From NCBI RefSeq assembly GCF_050632395.1, contig NZ_CP192600.1:1364001-1428000 (forward strand): DNA of 64,000 bases, read 5' to 3'. Below, in pieces: positions 24,015-33,300 of the stretch (position 1 is the stretch's first letter; each line of letters starts with the position of its first letter). Source of the DNA: JAUYQR01 sp050632395 (GTDB lineage Bacteria; Pseudomonadota; Alphaproteobacteria; Rhodobacterales; Rhodobacteraceae). Made by a program: the position numbers and the translations under genes. Below the pieces are notes generated by a model. It was not told the DNA's origin and did not search any database. It worked only from the letters and a program-made list of their open reading frames with translations.

Positions 24015-25946
24015 CTATTCGGCGGCGGCGGCCTTGGGGTTGGGTTCGGTGCCAGCCTCGCGGTGGCCTTCGGCGAGGTCGCCAAGAAGCGCGTCCTGAA
24101 GATCGCGGTCAAGCTGCATGGCGCGGGCGACATAGGCCTCGTTCAGATGCACGGGCTGGCCGGGCACCCAAAGCTCGGCCAGTTCGCGCAGCGCGCTGCG
24201 TTCGACCTTGTAGAAGGTCTGGCTGAGACTTGAGGCCTCGTAATCGCTGAAGCCGAGGTTTTCCAAAGCGTAGCGGCCTGCACGAATCGAACTGTCATAG
24301 GTCTCGCGGACGATGTCGTTGGCGCCTGCCTTGAACAATTCGAACACATGCACCCGGTCGCGGGCTCGGGCGACGATGTGCAGATCGGGGCGCTGCTGGC
24401 GGGCGTAGCGCACGATCCGCGTCACCCGTTCGGCATCGTCGATGGCAACCACCAGCACCTCGGCATCGGCCAGACCGGCGGCGGCCAGAAGTTCGGGGCG
24501 CGAGGGATCGCCGAAGTAGCCCTTCACGCCGAAGCGGCGCACGGCCTCGATGGCGGCGATGTCAGCATCCAGCACCACGGTCTGCACGCCAGAGGTACGC
24601 AACAGCCGGTTCACTGTCTGCCCGAAGCGGCCGATGCCGGCGATGATGACGCGGCCTTTTTCGGTGATCTCGTCGGCGGCAGCCTCCTTTGGGGCGTGGC
24701 GCGTGGCCCAACGGTCGACCCGGTCGTGCAGCAGGAACAGGAGGGGCGTGAACAGCATCGACAGGCTGATCACCAGTTGCACCATCTGGCCTGCGGCAAG
24801 CGGGATGGCACCTTCGCTGCGCGCGAAGGCGGTAAGGACGAAGCCGAACTCGCTGCCCTGCGCCAGACCAAGTGCCAGAAGCCAGCGGTCGCGGCCCTTG
24901 AGGTGGAAGAACAGCGAGATGATGAAGAGGATCGTGACCTTCACCGCAATGAGGCCGAGCGTGAAGCCAAGCACGGTGAACGGCGCATCGGCCAGAAGGC
25001 GGAAGTTCACGTTGACGCCGACCGTCATGAAGAAGAGGCCCAGCAGTAGCCCCTTGAACGGCGCGATGTCAGCCTCGATCTGGTGGCGGAATTCGGAGTT
25101 GGCCAGCACGACGCCGGCGACGAAGGTTCCAAGCGCGGGCGAAAGGCCGACCAGCACCATCAGGAAGGCGATGCAGATGACGATCAGAAGCGAGATGAAG
25201 GTCGACATTTCCGGCAGGCGCGAGGCGTGGACAAAGCGGAACACCGGGCGGGTCAGGAAGTTGCCGGCTAGGATGATGCCGGCCACCACCGAGAGGGTGA
25301 GGAGCGTGGCGGCCCAGCCCGGCAGCGATTGCACCAGCGAGATCAACGGTTCGGCGGCACCCTCGACCGTTTGGACCTCGGCGTTGGTGGGGTTGTTCAC
25401 GCCGAACATGGATAGCAACGGGCCGTCCGCCGCCGCAAGCGTGAGGATCGGGATCACGGCCAGCATCAGCACCATCGCCACGTCCTGAAAGAGCAGCGTG
25501 GCGAAACTGGCGCGGCCGCCGGGTGTGCGCATAAGGTTCCGTTCGTCCAGCGTCTGGATCACGATCGCGGTGGAGGAGAGCGACAGGATCATGCCAAGCG
25601 TCAGGGCAACCTGCCAGGCATACCCAAGCCAGGCCATCGCCGCCGCGATGGCGGTCATCGTCAAAAGCACCTGGCTGCCGCCAAGGCCCAGAAGCTTGGC
25701 CCGCATATCCCAGACCGTGCGGGGCTGCAGTTCCAGACCGATCAGGAACAGCATCATCACGACGCCGAATTCGGCGACATGCTGCAGGTCGTGGGTTTCC
25801 GCACCGGCAAGCCCAAGGACCGGGCCAAGCAGGATGCCAGCCCCAAGGTAGCCGATCACCGACCCAAGCCCCGCGCGCACCGCAAGCGGCACGATCACCA
25901 CTGCGGCGCCAAGGTAGAGGCTGGCAAGGAAGAGGGCGCTTTCCAT
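24015..25946 (-). CDS. CPA2-type cation:proton antiporter with TrkA-N domain (KefB/KefC-like)
   Basis: This inner-membrane protein of about 643 residues has around twelve transmembrane segments up to residue 385 (GYLGAGILLGPVLGLAG; FLIGLELQPRTVWDMR), then a cytosolic RCK domain (GRVIIAGIGRFGQTVNRLL with the NAD-binding glycines, residues about 412-430) and a C-terminal tail. KefB/C proteins release K+ in exchange for H+ and are gated by glutathione adducts. The length and domain order match. The start is the ATG at 25946; longer in-frame forms lack a membrane start. The 210 bases upstream, before the 26157 gene's stop, show nothing clear. Confidence 0.9.
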   Translation of the reverse strand: MESALFLASLYLGAAVVIVPLAVRAGLGSVIGYLGAGILLGPVLGLAGAETHDLQHVAEFGVVMMLFLIGLELQPRTVWDMRAKLLGLGGSQVLLTMTAIAAAMAWLGYAWQVALTLGMILSLSSTAIVIQTLDERNLMRTPGGRASFATLLFQDVAMVLMLAVIPILTLAAADGPLLSMFGVNNPTNAEVQTVEGAAEPLISLVQSLPGWAATLLTLSVVAGIILAGNFLTRPVFRFVHASRLPEMSTFISLLIVICIAFLMVLVGLSPALGTFVAGVVLANSEFRHQIEADIAPFKGLLLGLFFMTVGVNVNFRLLADAPFTVLGFTLGLIAVKVTILFIISLFFHLKGRDRWLLALGLAQGSEFGFVLTAFARSEGAIPLAAGQMVQLVISLSMLFTPLLFLLHDRVDRWATRHAPKEAAADEITEKGRVIIAGIGRFGQTVNRLLRTSGVQTVVLDADIAAIEAVRRFGVKGYFGDPSRPELLAAAGLADAEVLVVAIDDAERVTRIVRYARQQRPDLHIVARARDRVHVFELFKAGANDIVRETYDSSIRAGRYALENLGFSDYEASSLSQTFYKVERSALRELAELWVPGQPVHLNEAYVARAMQLDRDLQDALLGDLAEGHREAGTEPNPKAAAAE

Positions 25947-26156
25947 CAAGGGTCCGTTCTGGCGGGTCGGTCGGGTCCGGCGCCCCCGCAAGGCGGGTTC
26001 ACAGGCGGCAAAAGGTCCGTCCCGATGCCCGTGGCGGACCGCAGGCATTACGATTGCGCGCATGTCCTCGATGGGCAAGCGGTGATCGTGCCGGGACGGT
26101 CAAAACTGTGGCATTTCGGGAAAGTCTTGCGCCCGGTACCGGGCCGTAGAGGCGGA

Positions 26157-29033
26157 TCAGGCCTTCGGCATCTTCAGCGCGATGAGCTTGCCGCCCTTTT
26201 GGTAGCGCACTTCGTTGTCGGTGATCGCCTGCACGGTGCCGCCGTCGATCTGGTCACCGACCTTGACCTTCTTGTAGCGCCCGTTCGCCTGCCGGACCAG
26301 CGCGTGACGCTTGGACTGCGAGCCGTAGACGCCGATCAGGTTCATCTTCGACAGGTTGATTGCGTTGGCGTAGGTCGCCTGCTTTGCCACGTTCGCCTTG
26401 GTCGGAATCCGAGGCGCGGCGGAGGCAACCTCGGGTTCGTTCATTTCGTCGATTTCTTCGGGCTTCGCCTCGGGCGGCGGCGCGGCGGCGGCCACTTCTT
26501 GCGGGGCGGGTTCGCGCACGGCGGCGGCAACGGCGGCCTCGACAGCGCGCGACATGTCGGCGGGGCGCAGGGCCGGGCGGCGCGAGATCGCGACGATCGA
26601 CGGGTTTTCTGCCTCGCTCGCAGCGGCGGCGGCGAGTGTGGCTTCGTTCTGCGCGGTCAGCGAGGCGGCTTGTGCGCCAAGGTCGGCCGGTTCGGCGCTG
26701 GACTGCGGCTGTGCGGCGGCGGCGGCAAGGACGGTGGCGGGGCGGGCCAGCGGGCGCAGCCCGGCGAATTCGGCGGCAATGGCGGCGTTCAGCGCGGCAT
26801 CATCCTGCGTCTTGGTGGCAGGCACCAGATTTTCGGGCCGGGGCTGCGGGCGGAAGCCCTGCAGGGCGGGGTCGGCGGGAGCGGGTGCCACGGCTGCGGC
26901 AGGATCGACGCCAGCTGCAGGGACGGCAGCATCCGGCGAGGGGGCAGAAACGGCAGTTGCCGCCGAAGCGGCGGCACGGGCAACCTCGCTGCGCGAGGGC
27001 GGCAGAAGCGGGGGTTTGCCGGCGATCAGCATGACACCATCGGGGCTGAGGATGCCGTCCGGCGTCGGCATCAACAGCCCTTGCGCATCGAACCGGTAGA
27101 CGGTGCCAAAGGCCGGCGGCGGCATCGGCGCATCGGGCGGCGTATCGGCGCGGGTCGCGGGGGCGGGCAGGGCCAGCGCATCAAGCGCGGGGGGCGGCGC
27201 GTCCATCGCGGCAAGGAAGATCTCGTCCTGATCTTCGGCGAGGGCGGAGACGGCGGCGACATCGGTGGAAAGCGCGGTGTCGGGGGCGGGTTCTGGTGCG
27301 GGTTCTGCGGCCGCGACGGGTTCGGCCGCAGGCGCAGGGGCGGCGGCCACATCCTCGATCGCGGTGGCGGGGTCTGTCACGGCGACCGCTTCGGGAGCTG
27401 CCGCTTCGACCGGCGCGGTGCCGTCTCCGATCTGGGACTGTGCTTCAACGCTGCCGCTGCCTTCGGCTTCGGGAAGCGGGTCCAATCCCGCTTCGGGATC
27501 CTGCATGTCGGCCAGCATCTCGTCTTCGATGCCGGGGGCGGTGTCAGGAAGCGTGGCGTCGACCGTGGCGGTGCCCGACGCGGACTGTTCGACCGACGAC
27601 AGGTAGAAAGACGACCACGCCGCAACCAGTGCGAGGAAAAGCAGCAACAGACCGGTCAGGATCAGCCCTAGAAACCGCGGGCGACCGCGCTGCGGTTTGG
27701 TGCCGAACGTGCCTCCCGGTTTGGTCAGAGTCCTTGCGCCCGGCACTGCGGGGCGGTTTTGGGCGATTCCGCCAGGTTCGGGCGGCGGCGCGCCCTTGCC
27801 CTTTGGCTTGCGGGTACCCGGAAGGGTGGGTGCGGTGATCGGGCCGAGCTGAGGCTTGGTCGCGCCGGGGCGCACCGGTCCTGCCGGAAGCGGCTTTGCG
27901 CCGGTCAGGGGGGCGCCGGGTGCGAGCACCGCAGGGGTGGCCGAGGCGAGCGGCGGCAGCTCTTCGACCGGTTTGCCGAAGACGTTGGGCGCAGTCGCTG
28001 CAGCGGCGGCATTGGCGGCGGCGCGGCGGCTGGCAAAGGCCACCATCGCAGCGGTCGAGGGTGCGGGCGGCAGTTCGTCGTCGTCGGGAAGTGCCGCGGC
28101 CTTGCCGAATTCGCCGTCTTCCGCCGCATCGGGGAACAGGCCACTGTCAGTGACATGGGCAAACGGCGCTTCGTCCGGATCGGCCTGAGCTTCCGCCTTG
28201 AGTTCGGCTGCCGCAGGCATGGGTTCAGGAACGCGGCGGGCAAGCACCGCCTCTTCGGCGGCGAGCAGCACTTCGAATTCCGGCTGATCGACGCTGGCGT
28301 CGGCAAAGTCTGGCTCGTCGTGACGGGCCGGTATGGGCACCGAAGGCGGAAGGTCTGCAGACATCGCCTCTTCCAGGCCCGGAAGCGGTTCGTCGCTTTC
28401 GGCGGGCGCGGCGGACGACGGTTCGGGATCCGGGGCGGGTGCTTCGGCGGCCGGGTGCTCCGGCAGGGGTTCGGTCTTTGGCAGGTCGCGGTGCAGCACG
28501 GCGATCGGTTCGCGGTCGCGGTCCACCGCCTCGCCGGGGGCGAGGATGGTGTCGGCGACGCTGGTCGGACCGAACCACGGTTCACCGACAAAGGCGCCGG
28601 GGTCTGGTACGGCGACGAAGGACACCGGGTTGAAGCGGTGCTGGGTCGCGAAGGCTTCGGCCTCGTCCAGCGTTTCGCGGGCGACTACGGCAACCTTGAC
28701 CGTGGTTCCCTTGCCCGACCAGTCGAACACCAGATCTTCGACCGGGTAGGGTGTGCGCCCTTCCAGCCCGGTCATGATCTGCTTGCGCTTTTCCTCGCGG
28801 CTGGGGCCGGGCGCGTTGATTTCGGTGTAGAGGATCTGGCCGTTCGGGATGACGATCTTGGTCGAAATGCCGGTGGGCGACAGGCCAAGCGCCGTCTTGC
28901 GCAGGTAATCCAGCGCTTCGGTCAGGTCGGGGGCATCAAAGGCGACATCGCCGATGGCGAGCCAACCTTTGGGAGCGCGGTGCAACAGACCAATTTTATC
29001 ACTGGTCAGATCAAGGGCGAATTTCGGTTTCAT
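26157..29033 (-). CDS. Large bitopic protein: PilM/GspL-like cytoplasmic domain, one TM segment, PilP/GspC-like C-terminus
   Basis: This 958-residue protein of unrecognised name has four parts. Residues 1-160 (LTSDKIGLLHRAPKGWLAIG; EGRTPYPVEDLVFDWSG; VAVVARETLDEAEAFA) resemble the actin-like fold of PilM/GspL secretion and pilus proteins. Residues 160-450 are disordered, Pro/Ala/acidic. A single membrane span follows near 465-485 (FLGLILTGLLLLFLALVAAW), after basic residues. The rest is a long Ala/Pro periplasmic spacer ending in a compact beta domain, GVYGSQSKRHALVRQANG then YKKVKVGDQIDGGTVQAI, very like PilP/GspC HR domains. GC and codon use match the genome. Function is unknown; a scaffold across the inner membrane is inferred. 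It is divergent from the SIMPL gene. Confidence 0.75.
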   Translation of the reverse strand: MKPKFALDLTSDKIGLLHRAPKGWLAIGDVAFDAPDLTEALDYLRKTALGLSPTGISTKIVIPNGQILYTEINAPGPSREEKRKQIMTGLEGRTPYPVEDLVFDWSGKGTTVKVAVVARETLDEAEAFATQHRFNPVSFVAVPDPGAFVGEPWFGPTSVADTILAPGEAVDRDREPIAVLHRDLPKTEPLPEHPAAEAPAPDPEPSSAAPAESDEPLPGLEEAMSADLPPSVPIPARHDEPDFADASVDQPEFEVLLAAEEAVLARRVPEPMPAAAELKAEAQADPDEAPFAHVTDSGLFPDAAEDGEFGKAAALPDDDELPPAPSTAAMVAFASRRAAANAAAAATAPNVFGKPVEELPPLASATPAVLAPGAPLTGAKPLPAGPVRPGATKPQLGPITAPTLPGTRKPKGKGAPPPEPGGIAQNRPAVPGARTLTKPGGTFGTKPQRGRPRFLGLILTGLLLLFLALVAAWSSFYLSSVEQSASGTATVDATLPDTAPGIEDEMLADMQDPEAGLDPLPEAEGSGSVEAQSQIGDGTAPVEAAAPEAVAVTDPATAIEDVAAAPAPAAEPVAAAEPAPEPAPDTALSTDVAAVSALAEDQDEIFLAAMDAPPPALDALALPAPATRADTPPDAPMPPPAFGTVYRFDAQGLLMPTPDGILSPDGVMLIAGKPPLLPPSRSEVARAAASAATAVSAPSPDAAVPAAGVDPAAAVAPAPADPALQGFRPQPRPENLVPATKTQDDAALNAAIAAEFAGLRPLARPATVLAAAAAQPQSSAEPADLGAQAASLTAQNEATLAAAAASEAENPSIVAISRRPALRPADMSRAVEAAVAAAVREPAPQEVAAAAPPPEAKPEEIDEMNEPEVASAAPRIPTKANVAKQATYANAINLSKMNLIGVYGSQSKRHALVRQANGRYKKVKVGDQIDGGTVQAITDNEVRYQKGGKLIALKMPKA

Positions 29034-29193
29034 GCAGCGGGTCTAGCACAGTATGGGAAATGGCGGGAACGTGCTCCGGCCGGTTGGCAACTACCTACAG
29101 CAGCTTTTCGCCGAAAGAAAGAAAAACGGCCAAGGATTGCATTGCGGGCCGCGTCATAGCTGTGAAATGTCGCGACAAACCAAGGAGAAACCC

Positions 29194-29889
29194 ATGCGTG
29201 CGCTTTCCGCCCTTCTGCTTTCGGTGGCTCTTGCCGCCCCGCTGTCCGCCCCTGTCTTCGCGCAGGATGCCCCCGCGCCGATGATCACGGTCACCGGCGA
29301 AGGCGTGGTCGAGGCCGCGCCCGACATCGCAACGCTGACGATCGGTGTCACCACGCAGGGCGACACGGCGGCTGCGGCGCTGGCCGCCAATTCCGCGGCG
29401 CTGGACGCGGTGCTGGCCCGGCTGAAGGCGGCGGGGATCGAGCCGCGTGACATGCAGACCTCTAACCTGTCGCTGAATCCGAACTGGACCGGGTATGACA
29501 CGGCGGCACCGAAGATCTCGGGCTTTGTCGCGTCGAACATGCTGACGGTTCGGGTGCGGGCGCTGGACAGCCTTGGCGCGGTGCTGGATGCGTCGGTCGC
29601 GGATGGGGCGAATACGCTGAACGGGCTGACCTTCGGGCTGGCCAACCCTGATCCGGTGCTGGACGAGGCCCGCAAGGAGGCCGTCGCCAATGCCCGCGCC
29701 AAGGCCGAACTTCTGGCCGAGGCGGCGGGGGTGAAGCTGGGCAAGGTCGTGTCGATCAGCGAAACCGCAGGCTACCAGCCGCCGATGCCGATGTTCCGGC
29801 AGGACGCGGCATCCGCAGCGCCGCCGGTGCAGGGTGGCGAGCTTGGCATGACGGCCACGGTGACGATCTTCTATTCCATCGCGGAATGA
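29194..29889 (+). CDS. SIMPL (DUF541) domain periplasmic protein
   Basis: This 231-residue exported protein has a signal peptide cut after SAPVFA, then the SIMPL fold: ITVTGEGVVEAAPDIATLTIGV at the start and KAELLAEAAGVKLGKVVSI in the C-terminal half. Relatives such as YggE have been linked to oxidative-stress tolerance, but the molecular role is unclear. The ATG follows AAGGAG 7 nt upstream. A strong hairpin terminator follows the stop codon, so it is monocistronic. The 160-nt interval to the divergent 26157-29033 gene should hold both promoters. Confidence 0.9.
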   Translation: MRALSALLLSVALAAPLSAPVFAQDAPAPMITVTGEGVVEAAPDIATLTIGVTTQGDTAAAALAANSAALDAVLARLKAAGIEPRDMQTSNLSLNPNWTGYDTAAPKISGFVASNMLTVRVRALDSLGAVLDASVADGANTLNGLTFGLANPDPVLDEARKEAVANARAKAELLAEAAGVKLGKVVSISETAGYQPPMPMFRQDAASAAPPVQGGELGMTATVTIFYSIAE

Positions 29890-29905
29890 CCTGAGCGGCA
29901 TCTTG

Positions 29906-29952
29906 CCGAAGCGGCGGAATTCGCAGCAGTTCCGCCGTTTCGGCCCGATTTT
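29906..29952 (+). terminator. Intrinsic terminator after the SIMPL gene
   Basis: A 14-bp stem with a single G-U pair (CCGAAGCGGCGGAA against TTCCGCCGTTTCGG, 10-nt loop) is followed by CCCGATTTT. The stem starts 16 nt after the SIMPL stop codon. Confidence 0.8.
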
Positions 29953-30006
29953 GCCCAAGTTCCCCTGCAAGGTCCGCCACAACGGCAAGGTGCAGGGAGC
30001 AGATCA

Positions 30007-31158
30007 ATGGCGCGCGGTCCGATCAGTCTGGTGATCGTCGGGGGGATTGCCCTGGCCGCAGTGGCCGTGGTTGCGGGTGGGCAGGGGCTGCTGGAACGCG
30101 TGCTCCCTGCATCTGCAATGGCGGCAATCGGGTCTTTCGGGCTGGGAGGTGGCAGTGTCGGCTTTGCCCCAAAAGGCACCGGTGAGTTCGCGTCGGACTA
30201 CCTATTTGATACCACCGATGGCATGGAGGCGCGCGGGCCGATTGCAGCGCGCATCGGCAACGAGGCGGTGTTCATCAAGGATGTGATCACTGGCTACACC
30301 ACGGCGGTCGGCGGGGCGATCCCGGCTGAAATCACCACAATCCGCCCGATCCTCGGGTGCAACCCGACCCCGCCGAAACCCGGAACCGCCGTCGGCCATG
30401 TCGCCGCTGGGAGAAGCGGGCTGGACCTTGCGCTGTCTACCTACAACGACACGCATCTGGCTGCCGAGGTGCAGACCTTCGTGAACGTCTACCGCGAGAC
30501 CGGTGCTGCCAATCCGTCCATCGGTCACGGGCCGGCCTACGAGGCCTATGACGTGGCCGTCACCGAACGACGCGAACCGGTCTACCTTGTGCTGGAAGCG
30601 GCAGGCGGCAACCGGATCTGGAACATCCATCAGGCCGAAGGGGTGCGGATCGAGCGGGTCATCCTTCTGGGTGGCGATCAGGCCGGGGTGGCCAACCTTG
30701 ACCCGGTCGTGCCGGTGGAGGTGATCCTGTCCTCCGGGCTGGCCGAATGTGGCGTGCAGCCGGCCTATCCGTTTAACGAAGGCCATCTTTTCTACCAGTC
30801 GGTCGCGAACGGCGCCATCTCGCCAGAAGACGCGGAGGCCCGGTTGGGGCTGCTGGATGCCGCCATCGCGACCTATGACGACTGGTTTCGCAAGACCTTT
30901 GGCGTAAGCTCGGTCGACAGCCGGATCGGGTGGGATGCGGGCGCCATGTCGGTGATCGGCCCTGTGCCGGGCGAAGCGGACCCCAAGGCAGCCTATGCGC
31001 CGTTGACCGGCGCAAAAATCCGCACGACGCAGGATACGTTCTTTGAAATCCGCGGTCAGGTGGCGGAAGGGGCGGACTTCGCCTCGCGGGTGGTCGCCAT
31101 TGCGACGGCCTTTGCCTACGGCGACATCAAGACCCTGCGGCAGGGAGTGGAGTTCTGA
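30007..31158 (+). CDS. Membrane-anchored protein of unknown function
   Basis: This 383-residue protein is not recognised. An N-terminal hydrophobic stretch (SLVIVGGIALAAVAVVAGG, residues 7-25) should anchor it with the remainder in the periplasm. The soluble part has few cysteines (two, well separated), a beta-rich middle (EPVYLVLEAAGGNRIWNIH, HQAEGVRIERVILLGG), and Tyr/Trp-rich later segments. Its stop codon overlaps the ATG of the next gene (TGATG), so both are translated as a unit and may form one complex. Base composition is like the neighbours. A terminator upstream separates it from the SIMPL gene. Confidence 0.7.
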   Translation: MARGPISLVIVGGIALAAVAVVAGGQGLLERVLPASAMAAIGSFGLGGGSVGFAPKGTGEFASDYLFDTTDGMEARGPIAARIGNEAVFIKDVITGYTTAVGGAIPAEITTIRPILGCNPTPPKPGTAVGHVAAGRSGLDLALSTYNDTHLAAEVQTFVNVYRETGAANPSIGHGPAYEAYDVAVTERREPVYLVLEAAGGNRIWNIHQAEGVRIERVILLGGDQAGVANLDPVVPVEVILSSGLAECGVQPAYPFNEGHLFYQSVANGAISPEDAEARLGLLDAAIATYDDWFRKTFGVSSVDSRIGWDAGAMSVIGPVPGEADPKAAYAPLTGAKIRTTQDTFFEIRGQVAEGADFASRVVAIATAFAYGDIKTLRQGVEF

Positions 31159-31928
31159 TGCTGAAACTGGTGATCGGGCTTGGTGCGCTGTTGATGCTGG
31201 TGGGTTTCGGCGCGGCGGGCTGGCAGTATGTGCAGACGCTGCCGCCCGCCGAGGTTGCGGCGGATGGTGCTGCCGAGGTTGGCGGGCTGGGCACGCCGGG
31301 GCAGAACTGGATGATCTCGCGCAGCGGCGGTCTGGTGGCGGGTGACGACGTGGCGGCCTATCTGGTTCAGGACCGCTTCGTGGAACGCCGGACCGTGGTC
31401 ATCACCCAGCGCGCGGCGTTGGAAAGCCTGCTGTCGGATGGCGAGAAACTGCCCGAAGCGCCCTATGTTCAGGTGCTGGCCGATATCCGCGCGCCGAAGG
31501 TCGCCGCCGGGGCTTGCGCCGCGCTGCAAGAGGAACTGGCGCAGGATTGTGCGGTGCATTCGGCCCGCGTGGTGGACGGCAGCGTCGACCGCGCGACCGG
31601 AACCGCGCAGTTTCGCATCGAGCTTGCCTTCACCCTGAAGCCAAGCGAGGCAGCTTTGCCTGACCTTTCGGCGCGTGCTTTCGGGACCGAGATGGTGACG
31701 CTGGCGGTCGAGCCGGGGCAGGACGGGGCGGCCACGGTGCCCGACGTGATCCGATCGACCGTGTCTGCGGCCAATGCGGCCTGCGCGGCACAACGGCGCA
31801 GCGAAGGTTGCCGCGTGATGCGGATGAACCTTGTCTGGGAAGGCGACGGCGCGGGGGCTTTGCAAGCCGAGATCGGCTCGCTGTCGCCTTTGCCGAAAGG
31901 CATGTTCCCCGCGCCGCCGTTGGGCTGA
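31158..31928 (+). CDS. Small membrane-anchored protein of unknown function, coupled to the upstream gene
   Basis: This 256-residue protein starts with a single hydrophobic anchor (MLKLVIGLGALLMLVGFGAA) and a periplasmic domain. The soluble part is alternately hydrophobic and charged with the cysteines in ACAALQEELAQDC and ACAAQRRSEGC, spaced as likely disulfide pairs. No family is recognised. It overlaps the previous gene by one base. Both have one N-terminal anchor and a periplasmic body, which suggests a two-protein envelope unit. The next gene is convergent, 4 nt away. Confidence 0.7.
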   Translation: MLKLVIGLGALLMLVGFGAAGWQYVQTLPPAEVAADGAAEVGGLGTPGQNWMISRSGGLVAGDDVAAYLVQDRFVERRTVVITQRAALESLLSDGEKLPEAPYVQVLADIRAPKVAAGACAALQEELAQDCAVHSARVVDGSVDRATGTAQFRIELAFTLKPSEAALPDLSARAFGTEMVTLAVEPGQDGAATVPDVIRSTVSAANAACAAQRRSEGCRVMRMNLVWEGDGAGALQAEIGSLSPLPKGMFPAPPLG

Positions 31929-31932
31929 TCTG

Positions 31933-33222
31933 TCAGGCGGTGGCCTTGTCCAGCGCCTGATGAAGGTCGGCGATGATGTCTTCCACATTCTCGATCCCGA
32001 TCGAGACGCGGACCATGTCGGGGGCGGCACCGGCCTTGACCTGCGCCTCTTCCGAAAGCTGACGGTGTGTGGTGGAAGCCGGGTGGATGATCAGCGACCG
32101 GGTGTCACCGAGGTTGGCGACGTGGCTGAAGAGCTTGAGGTTGTCGATCAGCTTGACGCAGGCCGCATAGCCACCCTTGACGCGGAAGGTGAAAAGGCCG
32201 CCGGCGCCTTTCGGCACGATCATCTTGGCAAGGTTGTGGTAGGCCGAGGATTTGAGGCCGGGGTAGGTGACCTCTTCGACCCGCGGGTCGCTTTCCAGCC
32301 ATTCGGCAACGGCCTGGGCGTTTTCGACATGGCGCTGCATTCTGAGGGCGAGCGTTTCGATCCCCATCAGGGTGTAATGCGCGCCTTGCGGGTTCATCGT
32401 CATGCCAAGGTCACGCAGGCCCACGGCGATGGAGTGGAAGGTAAACGCCATCGCGCCCAGGGCGGCGTGGAAGGTGAGGCCGTGGTAGGCCGGTTCCGGC
32501 TGGCTGAGCGAGGGGAATTTGTCGGAGGCCGACCAGTCGAATTTCCCCGAGTCGATCACGATGCCGCCGGTGACTGTGCCGTTGCCGGTAAGGTATTTGG
32601 TGGCCGAATGGACGACGAGCGTCGCGCCGTGTTCGATCGGGCGGCAGAGGTAGGGCGTCGCGGTGGTGTTGTCGACGATCAGCGGAATGCCGGCGTGGTT
32701 TGCGACGCGGGCGATGGCATCAAGGTCGGAAATGGCACCACCGGGGTTGCAGATGGTTTCGCAGAAAAGCGCGCGGGTGTTGTCGTCGATCGCGGCGGCG
32801 ATGGCCTTGGGGTCATCGAAGTCGACGAACTTGGCCGACCAGCCGAACTTGCGGATGGTGTTGGAAAACTGCTGGATCGTGCCGCCGTAAAGCCGGGTGG
32901 AGGCGACGACGTTGCAGCCGGGCTGCATCAGCGGAAAAAGCGCCATGATCTGCGCCGCGTGGCCCGACGAGCAGGCGATGCCGCCCGCGCCGCCTTCCAG
33001 CGCGGTGACGCGGTTGGCGAGGGCGGAGACGGTGGGGTTCGTGAGGCGGGAGTAGATGTAGCCGACCTCTTGCAGATTGAAGAGCTTGGCGGCGTGGTCG
33101 GCGTCGCGGAAGACGTAGGCGGTGGTCTGGTAGATCGGCACCTGCCGGGCGCCGGTCGCGGGGTCGGGGGCGGTGCCTGCGTGGATGGCGAGGGTGTCAA
33201 AGCCCATAGGTCTGTCGGTCAT
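31933..33222 (-). CDS. O-acetylhomoserine sulfhydrylase-type PLP enzyme (MetY/MetZ family)
   Basis: This is a fold-type I PLP enzyme of 429 residues in the Cys/Met metabolism family. Signatures: QTTAYVFRDADHAA, SGHAAQIMALF, the pre-lysine region VVHSATKYLTGNGTVTGG with the PLP lysine, and the C-terminal RVSIGIENVEDI. The long form (about 430 residues) and the order of motifs fit O-acetylhomoserine aminocarboxypropyltransferase, which makes homocysteine or methionine from O-acetylhomoserine and sulfide or methanethiol. The start at 33222 has an excellent AGGGAGGA 4 nt upstream. A 17-bp palindrome lies 62 nt upstream (see 33284). Confidence 0.9.
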   Translation of the reverse strand: MTDRPMGFDTLAIHAGTAPDPATGARQVPIYQTTAYVFRDADHAAKLFNLQEVGYIYSRLTNPTVSALANRVTALEGGAGGIACSSGHAAQIMALFPLMQPGCNVVASTRLYGGTIQQFSNTIRKFGWSAKFVDFDDPKAIAAAIDDNTRALFCETICNPGGAISDLDAIARVANHAGIPLIVDNTTATPYLCRPIEHGATLVVHSATKYLTGNGTVTGGIVIDSGKFDWSASDKFPSLSQPEPAYHGLTFHAALGAMAFTFHSIAVGLRDLGMTMNPQGAHYTLMGIETLALRMQRHVENAQAVAEWLESDPRVEEVTYPGLKSSAYHNLAKMIVPKGAGGLFTFRVKGGYAACVKLIDNLKLFSHVANLGDTRSLIIHPASTTHRQLSEEAQVKAGAAPDMVRVSIGIENVEDIIADLHQALDKATA

Positions 33223-33283
33223 GCTGTCCTCCCTAGGAATCTGGCGCGAGGGTAGGGGAGGACGGCTGCCACTGCAACGGTGA

Positions 33284-33300
33284 TGTCCCATCGTGGGACA
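33284..33300. promoter_or_regulatory. Palindrome TGTCCCA-N3-TGGGACA upstream of the sulfhydrylase gene
   Basis: A perfect 7-bp inverted repeat with a 3-bp spacer lies 62 nt before the sulfhydrylase start. The same dyad occurs 60 nt before hisF (56344-56360). On the minus strand both are preceded, 18-19 bp upstream, by TTGAT (33319-33324 and 56378-56383). This looks like a shared operator near the promoter. The regulator is unknown. Confidence 0.5.
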
